DNA from: DASVBE01 sp963770375
GTDB taxonomy: Bacteria; Actinomycetota; Actinomycetes; Streptosporangiales; Streptosporangiaceae
Direction of reading: 5' to 3'
Assembly (NCBI GenBank): GCA_963770375.1
Contig: CAVYPM010000010.1
Span: 124,001 to 188,000 of the forward strand
DNA: 64,000 bases
In this document: one piece after another, positions 42,140 to 53,057 of the stretch
Numbering within the stretch: position 1 is the stretch's first letter
Layout of the letters: each line of letters opens with the position of its first letter
Notes under the pieces: generated by a model
Databases searched by the model: none
What the model was told of the DNA's origin: nothing
The model's input: the letters and a program-made list of their open reading frames with translations, nothing else
Translations under genes and position numbers: made by a program

Positions 42140-43455
42140 CGCCGCCTCCCCCCATGGCCAACGATCTGCCCAGGTTCGGTGGCTCTGCCGGCGCCGCGGC
42201 GCACTTCCAGCGCCCGGCGCGCGCCTCGCGCCACCTGCCGCGCCCGCTGCTCCAGCGCAGCGCCAGGGGCAGCGTCTGGGATGCGGATCGGCTGTCGGTT
42301 GTCAGCGGAGGCTGGTCCAGCTCGGTGACCACTGCTGCATCGGTGGCGTAGGATGTCAGCCAGACCAGGCAGATGGTCGAGGTCGGCGTGGCGCGCCAGG
42401 AGCGATGCGGCCCTTCGCCCCGCCGACCCGATCGCCGCGGCGACGGAAGTAGCCGACTCCAGGCCTGGAGGGTGATCCTCCCGATCCGTTGGACCAGTGC
42501 CCTTCCAGTCCGTCCAGGACCATCTCGTCGTGCGGCTTCCCCGGTGTGCAGGGCGTCGGCACCAGCACCGTCGTGGGGCCACCAGGACGTCCGGCTGTCG
42601 TTCAGCGGCGATCGCCGCCATGCCGCAGGGCGATCACAGTTTTCAGCTCAGACTGTCGGGGGTAGTTCCAGCAGGATGACGCTGACCACCACGCACTGGC
42701 CGCGATCTGGTCCAGCAGAGCCGGATCACGCTCACGCCGCCGGCGGTGAAGAAGGTGACAACCTGCCAGCATGTCGAACCCGGCCTCGACGGCATCGGCG
42801 ACGGCCTGGGCCCCGTGGACGTGCGCGGCGGCCGGCAGTCCCGCGCGGTGGGCTTCCCCGACCACGGCCCGCAGGGCGGCCAGGTCGTACTGGGACTGGT
42901 GCGGCTCGCTGCCGGCGGGTTAGGTTCCCCGCTGACCATGACCTTGACCACGTCACAGCCCCGCTCGGCGCGCTGGCGCACCGCGGCCCGCAAAGCGGCC
43001 TGGCCCTCGGCCTCCCCGCCCAGGAATAGCAGTGCCCCCCGTCGGTCGTGATCGGCGGTCCCGCCGCCAGGATGTGCCGCAGCGCCGCTGACCCGCTGCG
43101 CTGGCGCAGCTGCAGCGTCAGGTATTCCTGTCACCCAGGTCGCGGACCGTGGTCACGCCCGCGTGCAGGGCCCGGACCACGCCAGCCTCCGTCGATCAGG
43201 CCAGGTACTGTCGCCACAGCCGCAGCAACCAATCACGTCGCCGACGCATCGAAAGCAGGTGCACGTGAGCATCGATCAGCCCGGCGAGCGGGCGGGCATT
43301 CGCCCCAAAGTCAGTAACTTCCGCCCCGCCGGGGCCTGTGCCCCGCCTGCGTCCAGGCCACGGAACTTCCCGTCCTGGATGACAACCCCCGCTGCGCCCT
43401 GCACGCGCTCCCCGTCAAACACCTGCCCTGCGCGCAGGACCAGCAACTGACTCAC
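42140..43455 (-). pseudogene. Metal-dependent amidohydrolase, multiply frameshifted
   Basis: From GTG 43455 the pieces are SQLLVLRAGQVFDGERVQGAA, then ARPLAGLIDAHVHLLSM with the HxH metal motif. After these come QEYLTLQL, GEAEGQAALRAAVRQRAERGCDVVKVMVSGE with the carbamylated-lysine-type VKVM, and HRAGLPAAAHVHGAQAVADAVEAGFDML. PTPCTPGKPHDEMVLDGLE and GGAKGRIAPGA end the series. The order matches an imidazolonepropionase-like amidohydrolase of about 410 residues. At least six frame changes are needed and an in-frame stop follows RRDWLLRLWRQYL. Substrate unknown. Confidence 0.78.
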
Positions 43456-43769
43456 CGGCGGAACCCGGCCCGGCGCGGAAGGATCCAGCTAGCTGGCTCT
43501 GTCATCGGCATGCCCCCCATAGCCGCTGGGCCCTGCAGTCCGGTCTTGCGTTCGCCGGGCCCTCCCACAAGCGTCGCTCTCAGCGGAGAGACGTGCAGCA
43601 CCGGCTCCAGGATGACTCATTCCGGCCAGCGGTGCGGGAAGCAGCCGCGCGAGTACCCAGATCGGCGCCGCAATCGGCGAACGCGATTGCGGCGTGGCTG
43701 CCGGGCGTGCCACGCGGCTGCGGGCCGGTGTGCTACACAAGGATCCGAGCAAGGGGGCGCGCGGACCAG

Positions 43770-44890
43770 CTCAGCCTGGGGGTCATGGCGCGGTCGCTGA
43801 AGGAGAACGAACGACGGCTCACGATCCATCCGCTGCATGTCGAGCGGTCGCTGCTGATCTGCGGGAGCGCGTCTACCTGGCGCACGGCTACGGTCAGCGT
43901 TTCGGCGTCCGGACGGCGTCTCGCGGCCCGCGTGGCAGCGGCTTCGCACCCGTGCGGGCTTGTCGCGGAGTGCGATGTCATCTTGCTGCCCAAGCCGCCG
44001 CCACTCGACCTCGCGGGGATGCGGGAGGGGCAGGTCCTGTGGGGCTGGCCGCATGTGTCCAGGACAAGGAGATCCACCCAGGTCCGCGTCGACGGGCGGC
44101 TCACGCTGGTCGCGTTCGAGGCAATGGACTACTGGTCGGCCAGTCGTTCCTTTAGGCTGCACGTCTTTCATAGGCAACGAGATGACCGGTTCTGCTCGGA
44201 CCTGCATGCTTGGAACTCGTCGGGGTGACGGCGATTCTCGCCGCGGCTGCGGCGGCTCTCATCGCTTCGGGGCTCTCCGGCCGGGCACGGTAGCGGCCTG
44301 ATGCGCGCGGCGTCGATGACGTTGACGTCTTGACCCATCGCGACATCGACGCGGTCGCCTCGCCGATCCAGCTCAGCGCGCATGGTGCGTTTCGAGCAGG
44401 ACCCAGGCAACCCTGGTCACTGTCATGCGCTGCGCGAGAGCGGCCCGGTGCCGCTGGCGGTGTACCTCGCCGGGCACGACATCGTGGTCAACTGCGTGCT
44501 CCAGGACACCGAGGCGCCGTTGATGTTCGTCACCAGCGCCGACCTGGACGCCTTCACACCCGGCAGCCCCATCGTCGAGGTGTCCTGCGACAGGGGCATG
44601 GGTTTCAGCTGGGCGCGTCCGACATCCTTTTCTCAGCCGATGCTCACAGTCGGCAATAACGTCCGCTACTACGGCGTGGATCACAGCCCGTCGCACCTGT
44701 GGGACTCCGCGACCTGGGAGATCAGCGAGGCGCTGCTGCCGTACCTGCGCCCGGTGCTCGCCGGTCCCGCGGCTGGGACGCGAACCAGACCGTCCGGCGG
44801 GCGATCGAGGTCCGAGACGGTGTCATCGAGACCGGCATCCTGTCCTTCCAGCACCGCTCGCCGGACTATCCGCACCTGCCGCGGCCCTCG
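43770..44890 (+). pseudogene. Alanine dehydrogenase / N5-(carboxyethyl)ornithine synthase-like gene, frameshifted
   Basis: The first piece GVMARSLKENERRLTIHPLHVER (43779-43848) is followed in another frame by DLRERVYLAHGYGQRFGV. Then come LVAECDVILLPKP, GMREGQVLWGWPH, GRLTLVAFEAMDYW and LHVFHRQ. After a broken stretch, the last 480 bases read ESGPVPLAVYLAGHDIVVNC, DTEAPLMFVTSADLDAFTPG, VSCDRGMGFSWARPTSF and DHSPSHLWDSATWEISEALL. A final shifted piece reads ILSFQHRSPDYPHLPR. This is the AlaDH/PNT-like enzyme family that includes carboxyethylornithine synthase. At least five indels are needed. Confidence 0.8.
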
Positions 44891-44917
44891 GACACACTGG
44901 TCGCCGATCATCCTGAG

Positions 44918-45715
44918 CCGCGGACGCGCGCGTCGGCGCCGCCAGACTCGCGGTTGAAGCGCTCCGGCTCCTGCAGGTGCGGGCAGGTCGCCGGCACCCT
45001 CGTACCACGAGGCCTCGGCGGCCGGGCAATCGCGCGGATGTTTCGGCCATCGCTGGAAGCCCGACCGTATCGGCGCGGCCCTGGGTACCAGCGACGGCCC
45101 GTCGGGTACGCAGGACATGGTCGCCGTCGATGCGCGCCGCGAGGCTGGCGCGGATCGTGGCGCACGACCATGTTCCGGCACGGCGCGGTCTCGAAGTCAT
45201 CGGCCGCGGCGGCTTTGCCGTGCACGCTCTGAGGAAAGCACGCATGCCGGCGGAACTTGGTCGGCGGGTCGTCGGCTGTGAGGTCCACGAGATGGTCGAG
45301 GAAGCCGGGGCCGATCAGTGTGCCGAACACGGCCTCTCCCAGCTTGACGGCACCTTCGCGAAATTAACCGCGCGATCCGGTCCTGACCGTACGTACGCAC
45401 GTATCCACGTCTGACGAAGGCACCGTAGGACCGCCGACGAGCACCGGCCGCTCGAGACCCCAAGCTCGCCGATGATCGCCACCAGGTCGTCAGCCCAGGG
45501 CTCAGCGTGGTGTAGTGCCCGGGCCCGAGCGGCGCCTCGGACATGCCGTCACCGCGGAGATCGTGGGCCACCAGCGGAACTCGTCGCGGAGCGCGCTTTC
45601 GTCTGCTTCGCCCGGCGAGATCGTTCTGCGACCGCCGTGATAAACACGATCGGCGGCCCGTCCGTCTTCCCCACTCGCGCACATGCAACTGCAAATCGGC
45701 CACCACCCCGCCTGT
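44918..45715 (-). pseudogene. Alpha/beta hydrolase, multiply frameshifted
   Basis: Pieces read on the minus strand in order are VADLQLHVREWG, a damaged HG.SQNDL oxyanion region, LVAHDLRG.GMSEAPLGPGHYT, and GGSYGAFV with the nucleophile elbow altered. DYVRTYGQDRIA, FGTLIGPGFLDHLVDLTADDPPT, MRAFLRACTAKP, THGRADTV-like residues and LQEPERFNRE complete the order. The order fits a 270-residue hydrolase of the epoxide hydrolase/haloperoxidase type. The nucleophile region and at least six frame breaks mark it as non-functional. Confidence 0.72.
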
Positions 45716-45872
45716 GTCCGTCTTCGTCCGTCCCGTCGCCTGCTCTGCCACTGTCCGTCTCGCGCCTCCTCGGTTGGCTGTACGGCTTCGATCGTCACCG
45801 CTGAGCGGCTCGAGCACGTCGGGCAGAGCGCCTTATCTATCGCCGCCGGGCTGCCTATCTGCAGGTAGCGGG

Positions 45873-48761
45873 ATGCTCACGGGCGCCTTCTCCCCGTCCC
45901 AGCCGCGCGATACTCGCCGCGTCGAGGCTCACGCGAAGACGGCGTTCGTCGGACGTGCAGCAGAGCTAGCGAAACTGGCGCATGCACTCGAAGCAGCACA
46001 GGCGGGCAGCGGTGCGACGGTCCCTCGTGGCCGGCGAGGCGGGTATCGGCGAGCACCGGCTCGCGTGCCGAGCTTGCCGCGCGCGCGACGCGGGCGTCGA
46101 TGTCTTGCTCGGACGATCGATCGATCTTGTCGGCACGAGCTGCCCTACCAGCCGTTCGCCGAAGCCCTCCGCCGCTCGGCGGCGCCAGCCGATGGACAGG
46201 CGGCAGGACTCCCAGCTGCGCGTCTTTAGGAAACGCTCGCGCTGCTGACCGTCACGCAGCCGTCACCCGGTGCTGCTCGTGCTCGAGGATCTGCTGGCCG
46301 TACGTCGACGCTCGATCTCGTCGTTCTTCTGGCCCACGACCTCGCTGGCCGCCGGTTCTACTACTGGGACCTGTCGCGCAGCCGAGTTCTCCTCGGCCGG
46401 CGCATGCGCCACCTCGCCGACGGCGTCGCGCTCGGGTTTAGGTCTACGTCCTCGAACTCGGGCCGCTCGCGCCGCGAGCTGACGGCGCTGCTCACGACCC
46501 GCACCATGCTTCGATACCAGCTACGCTGACCGATGTCATCGTCGCTCGTTCCGAGGGCAACCCCTTCTTCGGCTGAGGAGCTCCTCGCCGCTGCTGGCGA
46601 CCTGAGCGGCGAGCTACCCGCCACCTGCGCGACCTGCTGCTGCAGCGCGTCGCCCGGCTCGGCCCTGCCGCCCAGAGCGTGCTGCGCCTGGCGGCCGCGG
46701 CCGGGCGGGGCGTCGGCTACCCGCTGCTCCGCGCTCTGACCGCGCTTCCGGAGCACGACCTGCGCGAGTCACTGCGCCAGGCCGTCGACCACGAAGTCCT
46801 CGTCCCCGACCAGGCCAAGGGCATCTTCAGCTTCCGGCACGCGCTCCTGGCAGAGGCGATCTACACGAGGATCCTCCCTGGCGAGCGCGAGGAACTGCAC
46901 GCGCCGGCTGGCCGACGAGCTCGCGCACCGCGGCCGCGTCAGCGGGTGAGCTCGCGCCGCACTGGGCAGCCGCAGGCCGCAGCAGGGAGGCACTGGCCGC
47001 CTCTGTCGAAGCGGCGCGCCATGCGGAGGCCCTGTTCGGCCTGGCGGAGGCCCTCGCGCACCTGGAGCGGGCGCTTGCGCTCTGGTCCGCCGTGCCCGAC
47101 GCTGCCGGGCTCACGGGGTTTGACCTGGCCGAGCTGTGCTCCTGGACGGCCGAGATGGCCAGTCGAACCGGTGTCGTCGCCACGTGCGATCGAGCTCGCC
47201 CGGCGAGCGATCGACCTCGCCGGTGACAAGGATCCGCTACGTGCGGCTCTCCTGCACGTGCACCTCGGGGTGTACACATGCGCAACCGGCAGCAACGACG
47301 CGGGACTCGCAGCGCTCGAGCACGCGGTCGACTCGCCCCGGCCCGGCCGCCCTCCACGGAGCGCGCCCAGGCTCTCGCGGCGCTCGGGACCGGGTTGCAG
47401 ATGGCCTGGCGTCACGGGGAGTCGCTCGCGATCTGCCAGCAGGCGCTCATGCTCGCCCGTGCGACCGGAGCCCGCCCAGCCGAGCTTCGGCACTCACCGT
47501 CCTCGGCAGCGATCTCGCCTACCTCGGCCGCAGCGACGAGGGCCTCGCGCGGCTCTCGCAGGCGGTGCAGCTCGCGGCCCAAAGCGGTGATCCAGCGGCT
47601 CTCCAGCGAGCGTACATCTCGCTGACCGACGTGCTGACGATGCTGGGACGGCCCAGGGAGTCGGCTGCGCTGGCCGACGGGGCTCGAGGCCATGCGCAGT
47701 TACGGAGTCAGCACCACCGTGCTCGTGGCTAACCAGGTCGAGGCCTTGCTCGCGATCGGCGACTGGGACGAGGCTGACAGGGCCAGCGCAGCCGCGCTGC
47801 GCGCCATCACCAGCAGCTACCCCTACATGCTCCTCATCATCCGCGCAGACGTGGAGATCGGCCGCGGCGGCTTCGACGCCGCGCGGGCGCACCTCGAAAC
47901 CGCGAGCGCCACCTTGCGCGAGGACCGCGGGCTGGGACTGTACGACGCCTACCTCGCAGAACTCGCCCTGTGGGAACGCCGCTGGGCGGACGCCGACGCG
48001 GCCGTTGACAACGCTCTGGCGCAAGCGCGGTCGACCGAGGCCGCGCAGATCCGGGTCCAGCTGTGCGCCAAGGGACTGCGCGCTCAGGCCGAGCTTGCGG
48101 TGCTGGCACGCGCCCGCCGGGACGCCGATGCGCTGCGTGACCGGCTCGGCCGCGCGCGGCAGCCTGCTCGACGGCGCTCGCCGCGCCGCGGCTGAGGCCG
48201 CCGCGATCACACCTAACTGGCCGGCTGGCTTGCGCTGGCCAGGGCCGAGTACGAGCGCGCCAGCGGCAGCGGTGGACCCGGAGGTGTGGGCGGACGCGGC
48301 CACGACCTGGGAGCGGCTAGAGCGCCCACGCCCATCGCCGCCTACTCCGCTGGCGCCAGGCCGAGGCGCTGGTCGCCGCCCAGGCGCGTCCCGGGCAGAG
48401 GCAGGCGCGCCGCTCAGGGACGCGCATGCCATCGCGGCCGGATCGGGGCTAAGCGCCTCATCAGAGCTCAGCTGCTGCCGCCCAACGCGCAAGGCTCGAC
48501 CTTGCGCCGCCGGAGCCAGGGGCACTCGCCGGGAAACCAGCGCTGGAAGAGATCCTCGGCCTGACCCCGCGCGAGGCAGATGTCCTGGCCCTCGTCGCCC
48601 GCGGCTGCACCAACCGCGAGATCGCCACGACACTGGTCATCAGCGTCAAGACCGCCAGCGTCCATGTCTCGCACATCCTGCACAAGCTCGACGCGCCCAG
48701 CCGGCGCGAAGCGGCCGCCATCGCGCACCGCCTCGCCCCGCCGGACCTCGATCGGCCCTGA
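45873..48761 (+). pseudogene. Third LAL-type LuxR regulator, extensively decayed
   Basis: The start (45873) gives AFVGRAAELAKLAHALEAAQAGSGATV. The Walker A segment survives only as AGEAGIGEHRL, so the Lys-Thr pair has been replaced. DVLLGRSIDLVGT, PVLLVLEDL, SEGNPFFAEELLAAAGDLSGELP, LLLQRVARLGPAAQSVLRLAAAAG and FSFRHALLAEAIYTRILPGEREELHA follow across frames. TPR-like helices then lead to the HTH (LTPREADVLALVARGCTNREIA, VKTASVHVSHILHKL) near 48560-48700. About ten frame changes over 2.9 kb. Loss of the Walker lysine argues that at least part of the damage is real rather than indel error. Confidence 0.82.
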
Positions 48762-49014
48762 ATCCCCGTGCCCGGCTCAGATTCTGAGGTTGAGCGTCAC
48801 GCTCAGTCGTGCTGCTCCTGGCGGGTTCGCGAAGGCTCGATGAATACGAAGGGCTGGCCCGCATCATGCCGGGAGAGCTGGTGGAGCTGCGGCGCTCGAG
48901 CCATCAGATGCCGGCGCCGGGAACAGAACCGGCACCAGGCCGTATTCGGCGGTGACCGATGATTATTCGCCGGGCGATCGTCTTCCTCGAGCGCACTCTT
49001 CGTGATCGGGACCG
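48762..49014. other. Short gap, nothing recognised
   Basis: About 250 bases between the decayed LAL gene and the serine hydrolase pseudogene. No gene-like sequence, terminator or promoter could be supported. Confidence 0.3.
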
Positions 49015-50165
49015 ATGACCAGCCTGCATAACATCCTGCGGACCCACGTCAGCGACGGATGCGGTCCCGGGAGCAGGTCGGCCTGGTGGCTTCGCGGCGA
49101 CCAGGTCGAGGTCCCAGCCGTCGGCTCGGCCAGCGCCGACGGCAGTTCCCCGATGGCCAGCGACTCGATCTTCCGCGTCGCTTCGATCACCAAGCGCCAT
49201 CACCGCCGCGGCGGTCATGATCCTGGTCGAGGACGGCCGGTACGCGCTGGACAGCCGGTCGGCCGAATGGCTGCCGGGACTGGCGTACCGATGGTCGTCC
49301 GCACGCCGGCCGGTCCGGTCGACGATGTGGTTCCGGCGGGTACGCCGATCACCGTGATCGATCCTGCTCACCTTCCGTGCCGGGTACGGTTTCCCGTCCG
49401 ACTTCTCGCTGCCGGCGGTCGGGCTGTTGTTCGACGAGCTCGAACAAGGACCGCCCGCAGCCGCACTCGTCGCGGCACCGGACGAGATGGATGGCGGCGC
49501 TGTCCGTTTCCGCTGCTGCACCAGCCGGGCGAAGCGTGGCTTTCCGACACCTTCTTCCCGACATCCTGGCGTACTTGATGGCCAGGGTCTGGGGGCACCC
49601 GCTGCCGGAGTTCCTGGCTGAGCGGCTGTTCAGCCGCTCGGCATGGCCGACACCGGGTCGAGGTGCCGGACGGCAAGGCTTCGACCGGCTATCACCAGGC
49701 TACCGGCGGACCCAGCGGCGCGGCCTAGAGCTGGTTGACGCTCCCCGCGGGCAGTGGTCCAGCCTGCCAGCGTTCCCGTCCGGCGCCGGGGGGTGGTCTC
49801 GACCGCCGATGACTGGCACTCCTTCGCCCGGATGCTGCTGGCCCAGGGGACCGCTGGCGGCCGCCGCCTGCTGTCCCCTGGGGCGGTGCGGCAGATGACC
49901 ACCGACCAGCTGACCCAGTCCCAGCGCGATGCCAGCCGGCTGTTCCTGGAGGGCCAGGGCTGGGGCTTCGGCGGCTCGGTCGACGTCGAGGCGATGGACC
50001 CCTGGAACGTGCCGGGGCGCTACGGCTGGGTCGGCGGCACCGGAACAGCAGCGCACATCGATGCGTCCACCGGCGCGGTGACCATCTTGCTCGCAGCTGC
50101 AAACGGACGGACCGACCGCGCCCGCGCTGATGCGGGACTTCTGGCAGCACGCGGCGAACGCCTGA
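49015..50165 (+). pseudogene. Beta-lactamase-family serine hydrolase, frameshifted
   Basis: ATG 49015 opens TSLHNILRTHVSDG, then SDSIFRVASITK with the SxxK catalytic motif (Ser and Lys intact), after which the frame breaks. Other frames give VMILVEDGRYALD, SDFSLPAVGLLFDELEQGPP, LPEFLAERLF, ASTGY-like and DDWHSFARMLLAQGTAGGRRLLS. MTTDQLTQSQRD, GQGWGFGGSVDVEA and GWVGGTGTAAHIDASTGAVTILL (in family order) follow. A last shift gives ALMRDFWQHAANA before the stop. It is a class C/esterase-type hydrolase of about 380 residues broken by at least five indels. Confidence 0.82.
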
Positions 50166-50249
50166 AACCAGGCATCGGTGCGGTGATGTGCTGCGGTGAA
50201 ACCTGGCTGGCCGCCAGTGCGCCAGTTGCGGGCCGACGAGTCTGCCAGG

Positions 50250-50716
50250 ATGCTGATCGTGACGCGTGAGGGCCCGTTCTGGGATGCGGTTGAGGGCCGG
50301 GCGCCGCGCCCGCCGGCCGCGGTGACCCTCGGCTGGGAACTAGTGTCGGTCAGCCCGGACGAGGGGACGATCGAGGTCGCGTTCACGGCGGGCGAAGCGT
50401 TCCTGAACCCGGCCGGGGTCGTGCAGGGCGGTTTCCTGGCGGCCATGCTCGACGACACGATGGACCCGGCTCTTGTCTGCGGGCTTGAGCCGGGTGATTT
50501 TGCCCCGACGACGGACCTGCATGTGCAGTTCCTGCGGCCAGCCGGGCAGGACGCCTGGTCGGGCGCGGACGGGTGGTACGGCGCGGCCGGGACGTGGCCT
50601 TCCTGGCCGGGGAACTCGTTGACCAGGACGGCGCCGTGGTGGCGGTGGCCACCGCCACGGCGCAGATCCGCGCCCGCATGCTCGGGCACCCAGCCAGGGC
50701 GGGCGGATCATCATGA
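50250..50716 (+). pseudogene. PaaI-family thioesterase with one frameshift
   Basis: From ATG 50250: FWDAVEGRAPRPPAAVTLGWEL, then FLNPAGVVQGGFLAAMLDDTMDPAL with the hotdog-fold helix, and TTDLHVQFLRPA. A one-base change near 50548 then breaks the frame. The next frame continues GRLVGRGRVVRRGRDVAFLAGEL and GAVVAVATATAQIRARML, ending at 50716. The restored protein would have about 155 residues, normal for the family. PaaI-type enzymes cleave acyl-CoA thioesters. Confidence 0.82.
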
Positions 50717-50822
50717 TCCGTCCGGCGATCACCGTCCGCACCGGGGTCTCCGTGGTACGTAGCATGTCCTTCTGACGGCCAGCGGTGCGGGCTCCTTCGA
50801 GCTGGGCACGGACGGGCCGGGT

Positions 50823-51240
50823 GTGATCGTGGGCACCGACGGATCCACCACGGCGGCGCGGGCGGGCTGGTATGCCGCCGGGCTCGCCCGTCGGGCAGCG
50901 GGCCCGGGTGGTAGCGGTCTATGTGCAGCCGATGGCCACTCTCGCCAGCTCCTTGCCCGCGGCGGGGGCCGGGCTGGCGGCTGTGGAGCGCGAGTCGTTC
51001 GGGGAGATCGCCGAGGATATCCGCCGGCGCATCGATGAGACCTCGCGGGAGCTGGGCATCGCGGCGACCTTCATCACCGCCCAGGGTGACCCGTTCACCG
51101 AACTCGTGCGGGTAGCAGACGAGATACATGCCGATGCGGTGATCGTGGGCGCTTCCGCCAAGGCCGGTCACCGCTTGGTGGGGTCGCTGGCAGTGCGGCT
51201 GGTGCGGGCCTGCTGGTGGCCCGTCACGGTCGTGCCCTGA
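50823..51240 (+). pseudogene. Universal stress protein (UspA) domain with one frameshift
   Basis: The first frame gives VIVGTDGSTTAARAGWYAAGLARR, the usual UspA beginning. After about 50893 the next frame gives ARVVAVYVQPMATLASSL, ELGIAATFITAQGDPFTELVRVADEIHADAVIVGA and GSLAVRLVRACWWPVTVVP, the ATP-binding G-2x-G-9x-G(S/T)-like end. One base indel accounts for the split. Length when joined is about 138 residues, normal for a single UspA domain. Confidence 0.82.
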
Positions 51241-51250
51241 CCTGCGGCAG

Positions 51251-51961
51251 TCACCGCCGGCCGGGCTGCCCACCAGGCGGCCTGGTGGCCCGGATGGTGG
51301 TGCAGAAGGCGCCGGCAACGACGGCGGCCAGGGCGGCCGCGATCGAGATGACCGCGACCGGGGACCACTGCAGGAGGCTCGCGCCGGCGGCCGCGCCGGC
51401 GAGCATGGCTGCGACGGAGCCGAGCCTGCGGTGCGGCTTGGCCCCCGGGCCGCCGGCCAGCCTGCTGTCCGCGGTCAGGCCGGTGAGGGTCAGCGTGAGC
51501 ACGGTGATGGTCAGGTCGGGAGCCCCGAGATGGCGGACGGTGCTGTTCTGCACGCCGAGGGCCGAGGCGAGCACGGCGATGGTGGCGAACCGGCCGTCAC
51601 CGGCGAAGGGCAGCACGCCCGCACCGGTGAGCGCGGCGGCCAGGCCCAGGATGAGCGCCTCCGCCGCAACGGCGGTCGCCAGCCATCGGCCTGGCCGGGC
51701 GGCGGCCAGGGAATGCGCCGCCCGGCCGCCGGCCAGCGCGCCGGCCATGAACCCGGCAATCGCGATGACCGCGGCGGCCGGGGAAAGGCCTGAGTGCGGG
51801 TTCGTGCTGAAGCCGAGGAACACCACGTTGCCGGTCATGTTCGCCACGAACACGTGGCCCAGCCGCAGGTAACTGACGGCGTCAACCAGCCCGGTGACCG
51901 CGGTCAGGGTCAGCAGCGCGGCGACGGTCTGGCGGGATGTGAGCGGAGAGGGGACAGCCAC
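51251..51961 (-). CDS. DUF1275 (YoaK-like) membrane protein
   Basis: The protein is 236 residues from GTG 51961 (AAGGA upstream); the frame is open to 52093 but that sequence overlaps the next gene. Six spans can be drawn. The motif TAVTGLVDAVSYLRLGHVFVANMTGNVVFLGF (residues 20-50) and ALGVQNSTVRHLGAPDLTITVLTLTLTGL (about 145-170) are the signatures of DUF1275. The family is unassigned functionally. It is convergent with the UspA gene and downstream of the VIT-like gene. Confidence 0.92.
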   Translation of the reverse strand: MAVPSPLTSRQTVAALLTLTAVTGLVDAVSYLRLGHVFVANMTGNVVFLGFSTNPHSGLSPAAAVIAIAGFMAGALAGGRAAHSLAAARPGRWLATAVAAEALILGLAAALTGAGVLPFAGDGRFATIAVLASALGVQNSTVRHLGAPDLTITVLTLTLTGLTADSRLAGGPGAKPHRRLGSVAAMLAGAAAGASLLQWSPVAVISIAAALAAVVAGAFCTTIRATRPPGGQPGRR

Positions 51962-51990
51962 GGGTACTCGATCCTTCCCAATGGGCCGGG

Positions 51991-52499
51991 TCAGCTGACC
52001 GCGCCGAGCGCGGCGCTCACACTGGCGATGATCGCCCCGCCGATCGCGATGGACACGAACGAGCGCAGGAAGCCGGTGCTGAAGAAGCGCCACCGGATCC
52101 AGGCCAGGGTTACCAGCTCAAAGGCGATCGTGGCGAGCGCCACGATCAGCGCGGCGCGGTACTGCGGGATCAGGAACGGCAGGGTGTGCAGCACGCCGCC
52201 GAGGAACGTGCCCGCCCCGGTGATCGACCCGCGCAGGTACGGGCTGCCGCGCCCGGTCAGGTCCCCGGTGTCGGACAGCCCCTCGGAAAAGCCATGCTCA
52301 CCCCGGCGCCGATCGCGGTGGCCAGCCCGGCGAAGAACGCGAGGTGCGGCTGGTGGGTGGCGAACGCGACGGCGAAGATCGGCGCCAGCGTGGACAGCGA
52401 GCCGTCGATCAGGCCGGTCATCGCCGGCTGCGCCCGCTGCAGCAGGAACGACCGCTCGTCCCGGTGCGCGGACGGGCGGGTCAGCGTGAGGATCGTCAC
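51991..52499 (-). pseudogene. VIT1/CCC1-family membrane protein with a one-base deletion
   Basis: From ATG 52499: RPSAHRDERSFLLQRAQPAMTGLIDGSLSTLAPIFAVAF, then LAFFAGLATAIGAGVSMAF. The frame then goes out at about 52286, in a run of T residues. The restored frame continues SEGLSDTGDLTGRGSPYLRG, ITGAGTFLGG, HTLPFLIPQYRAALIVALA and FVSIAIGGAIIASVSAALG. Joined, it is about 170 residues with four to five spans, the iron/manganese transporter-like VIT fold. A missing T in the homopolymer is the simplest explanation and could be a sequencing error. Confidence 0.8.
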
Positions 52500-52757
52500 A
52501 GCAAACTCCTTCTTGATATAAAACTGAACTTATCGTTTCGTATGTGGAGCACGAGCGGGTGGGCCAGCTGTTCTCGCTCCCCGACGACCTGGTCAGCTGC
52601 GGTGAGGTCGGCCCGACGGGAGACAGCGGCCTGGCCTGGGCCCGGCGGTCAGCGGAGTGCCTGGACAGTTATCGAAACTGATAGTACAGTTTCTAATATG
52701 ACGGATACAACCCCGGGCGCGCTCCCCCAGCGGGCCGCTGGGACAACTGGAGGAATC

Positions 52758-53057
52758 ATGCAGAAAACGCAGCCCGGGGCGAGGACCATGACCACCATCG
52801 GATTCATAGGCCTCGGATCCATGGGCGCCCCGCTCGCGGGCCGTCTGCTCCAGGAGAACCGGGTCTACGGGACCAACCGCACCAGGGCCAGCGCGCTCAT
52901 CCGGCAGGGCCTCATCTGGCGGGACAGCCCGCGTGAGGTGGCCGCGAGCGCACAGGTGGCGTTCAGCGAGGGGGTGCTGCTGGCCGAGCGCGGCGCGGCG
53001 TCCGCGCTGGGCGAGCCAGCCGTGAACACGGCCGGTGCCGGGCCGAGGGCAGCGTGA
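52758..53057 (+). pseudogene. 3-hydroxyisobutyrate-dehydrogenase-like gene with large internal deletion
   Basis: ATG 52758 with GGAGG upstream opens MTTIGFIGLGSMGAPLAGRLL at residue 11, the NAD(P)-binding start of the 6-phosphogluconate/3-hydroxyisobutyrate dehydrogenase family. After SPREVAASAQVAFS, where about 200 residues should follow, the frame joins EGVLLAERGAASAL. That resembles the C-terminal helix of the same family, and the frame stops at 53057. So the catalytic Lys and most of the protein are gone while the frame is kept. The stop overlaps GTGA with the TetR gene. Confidence 0.75.
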
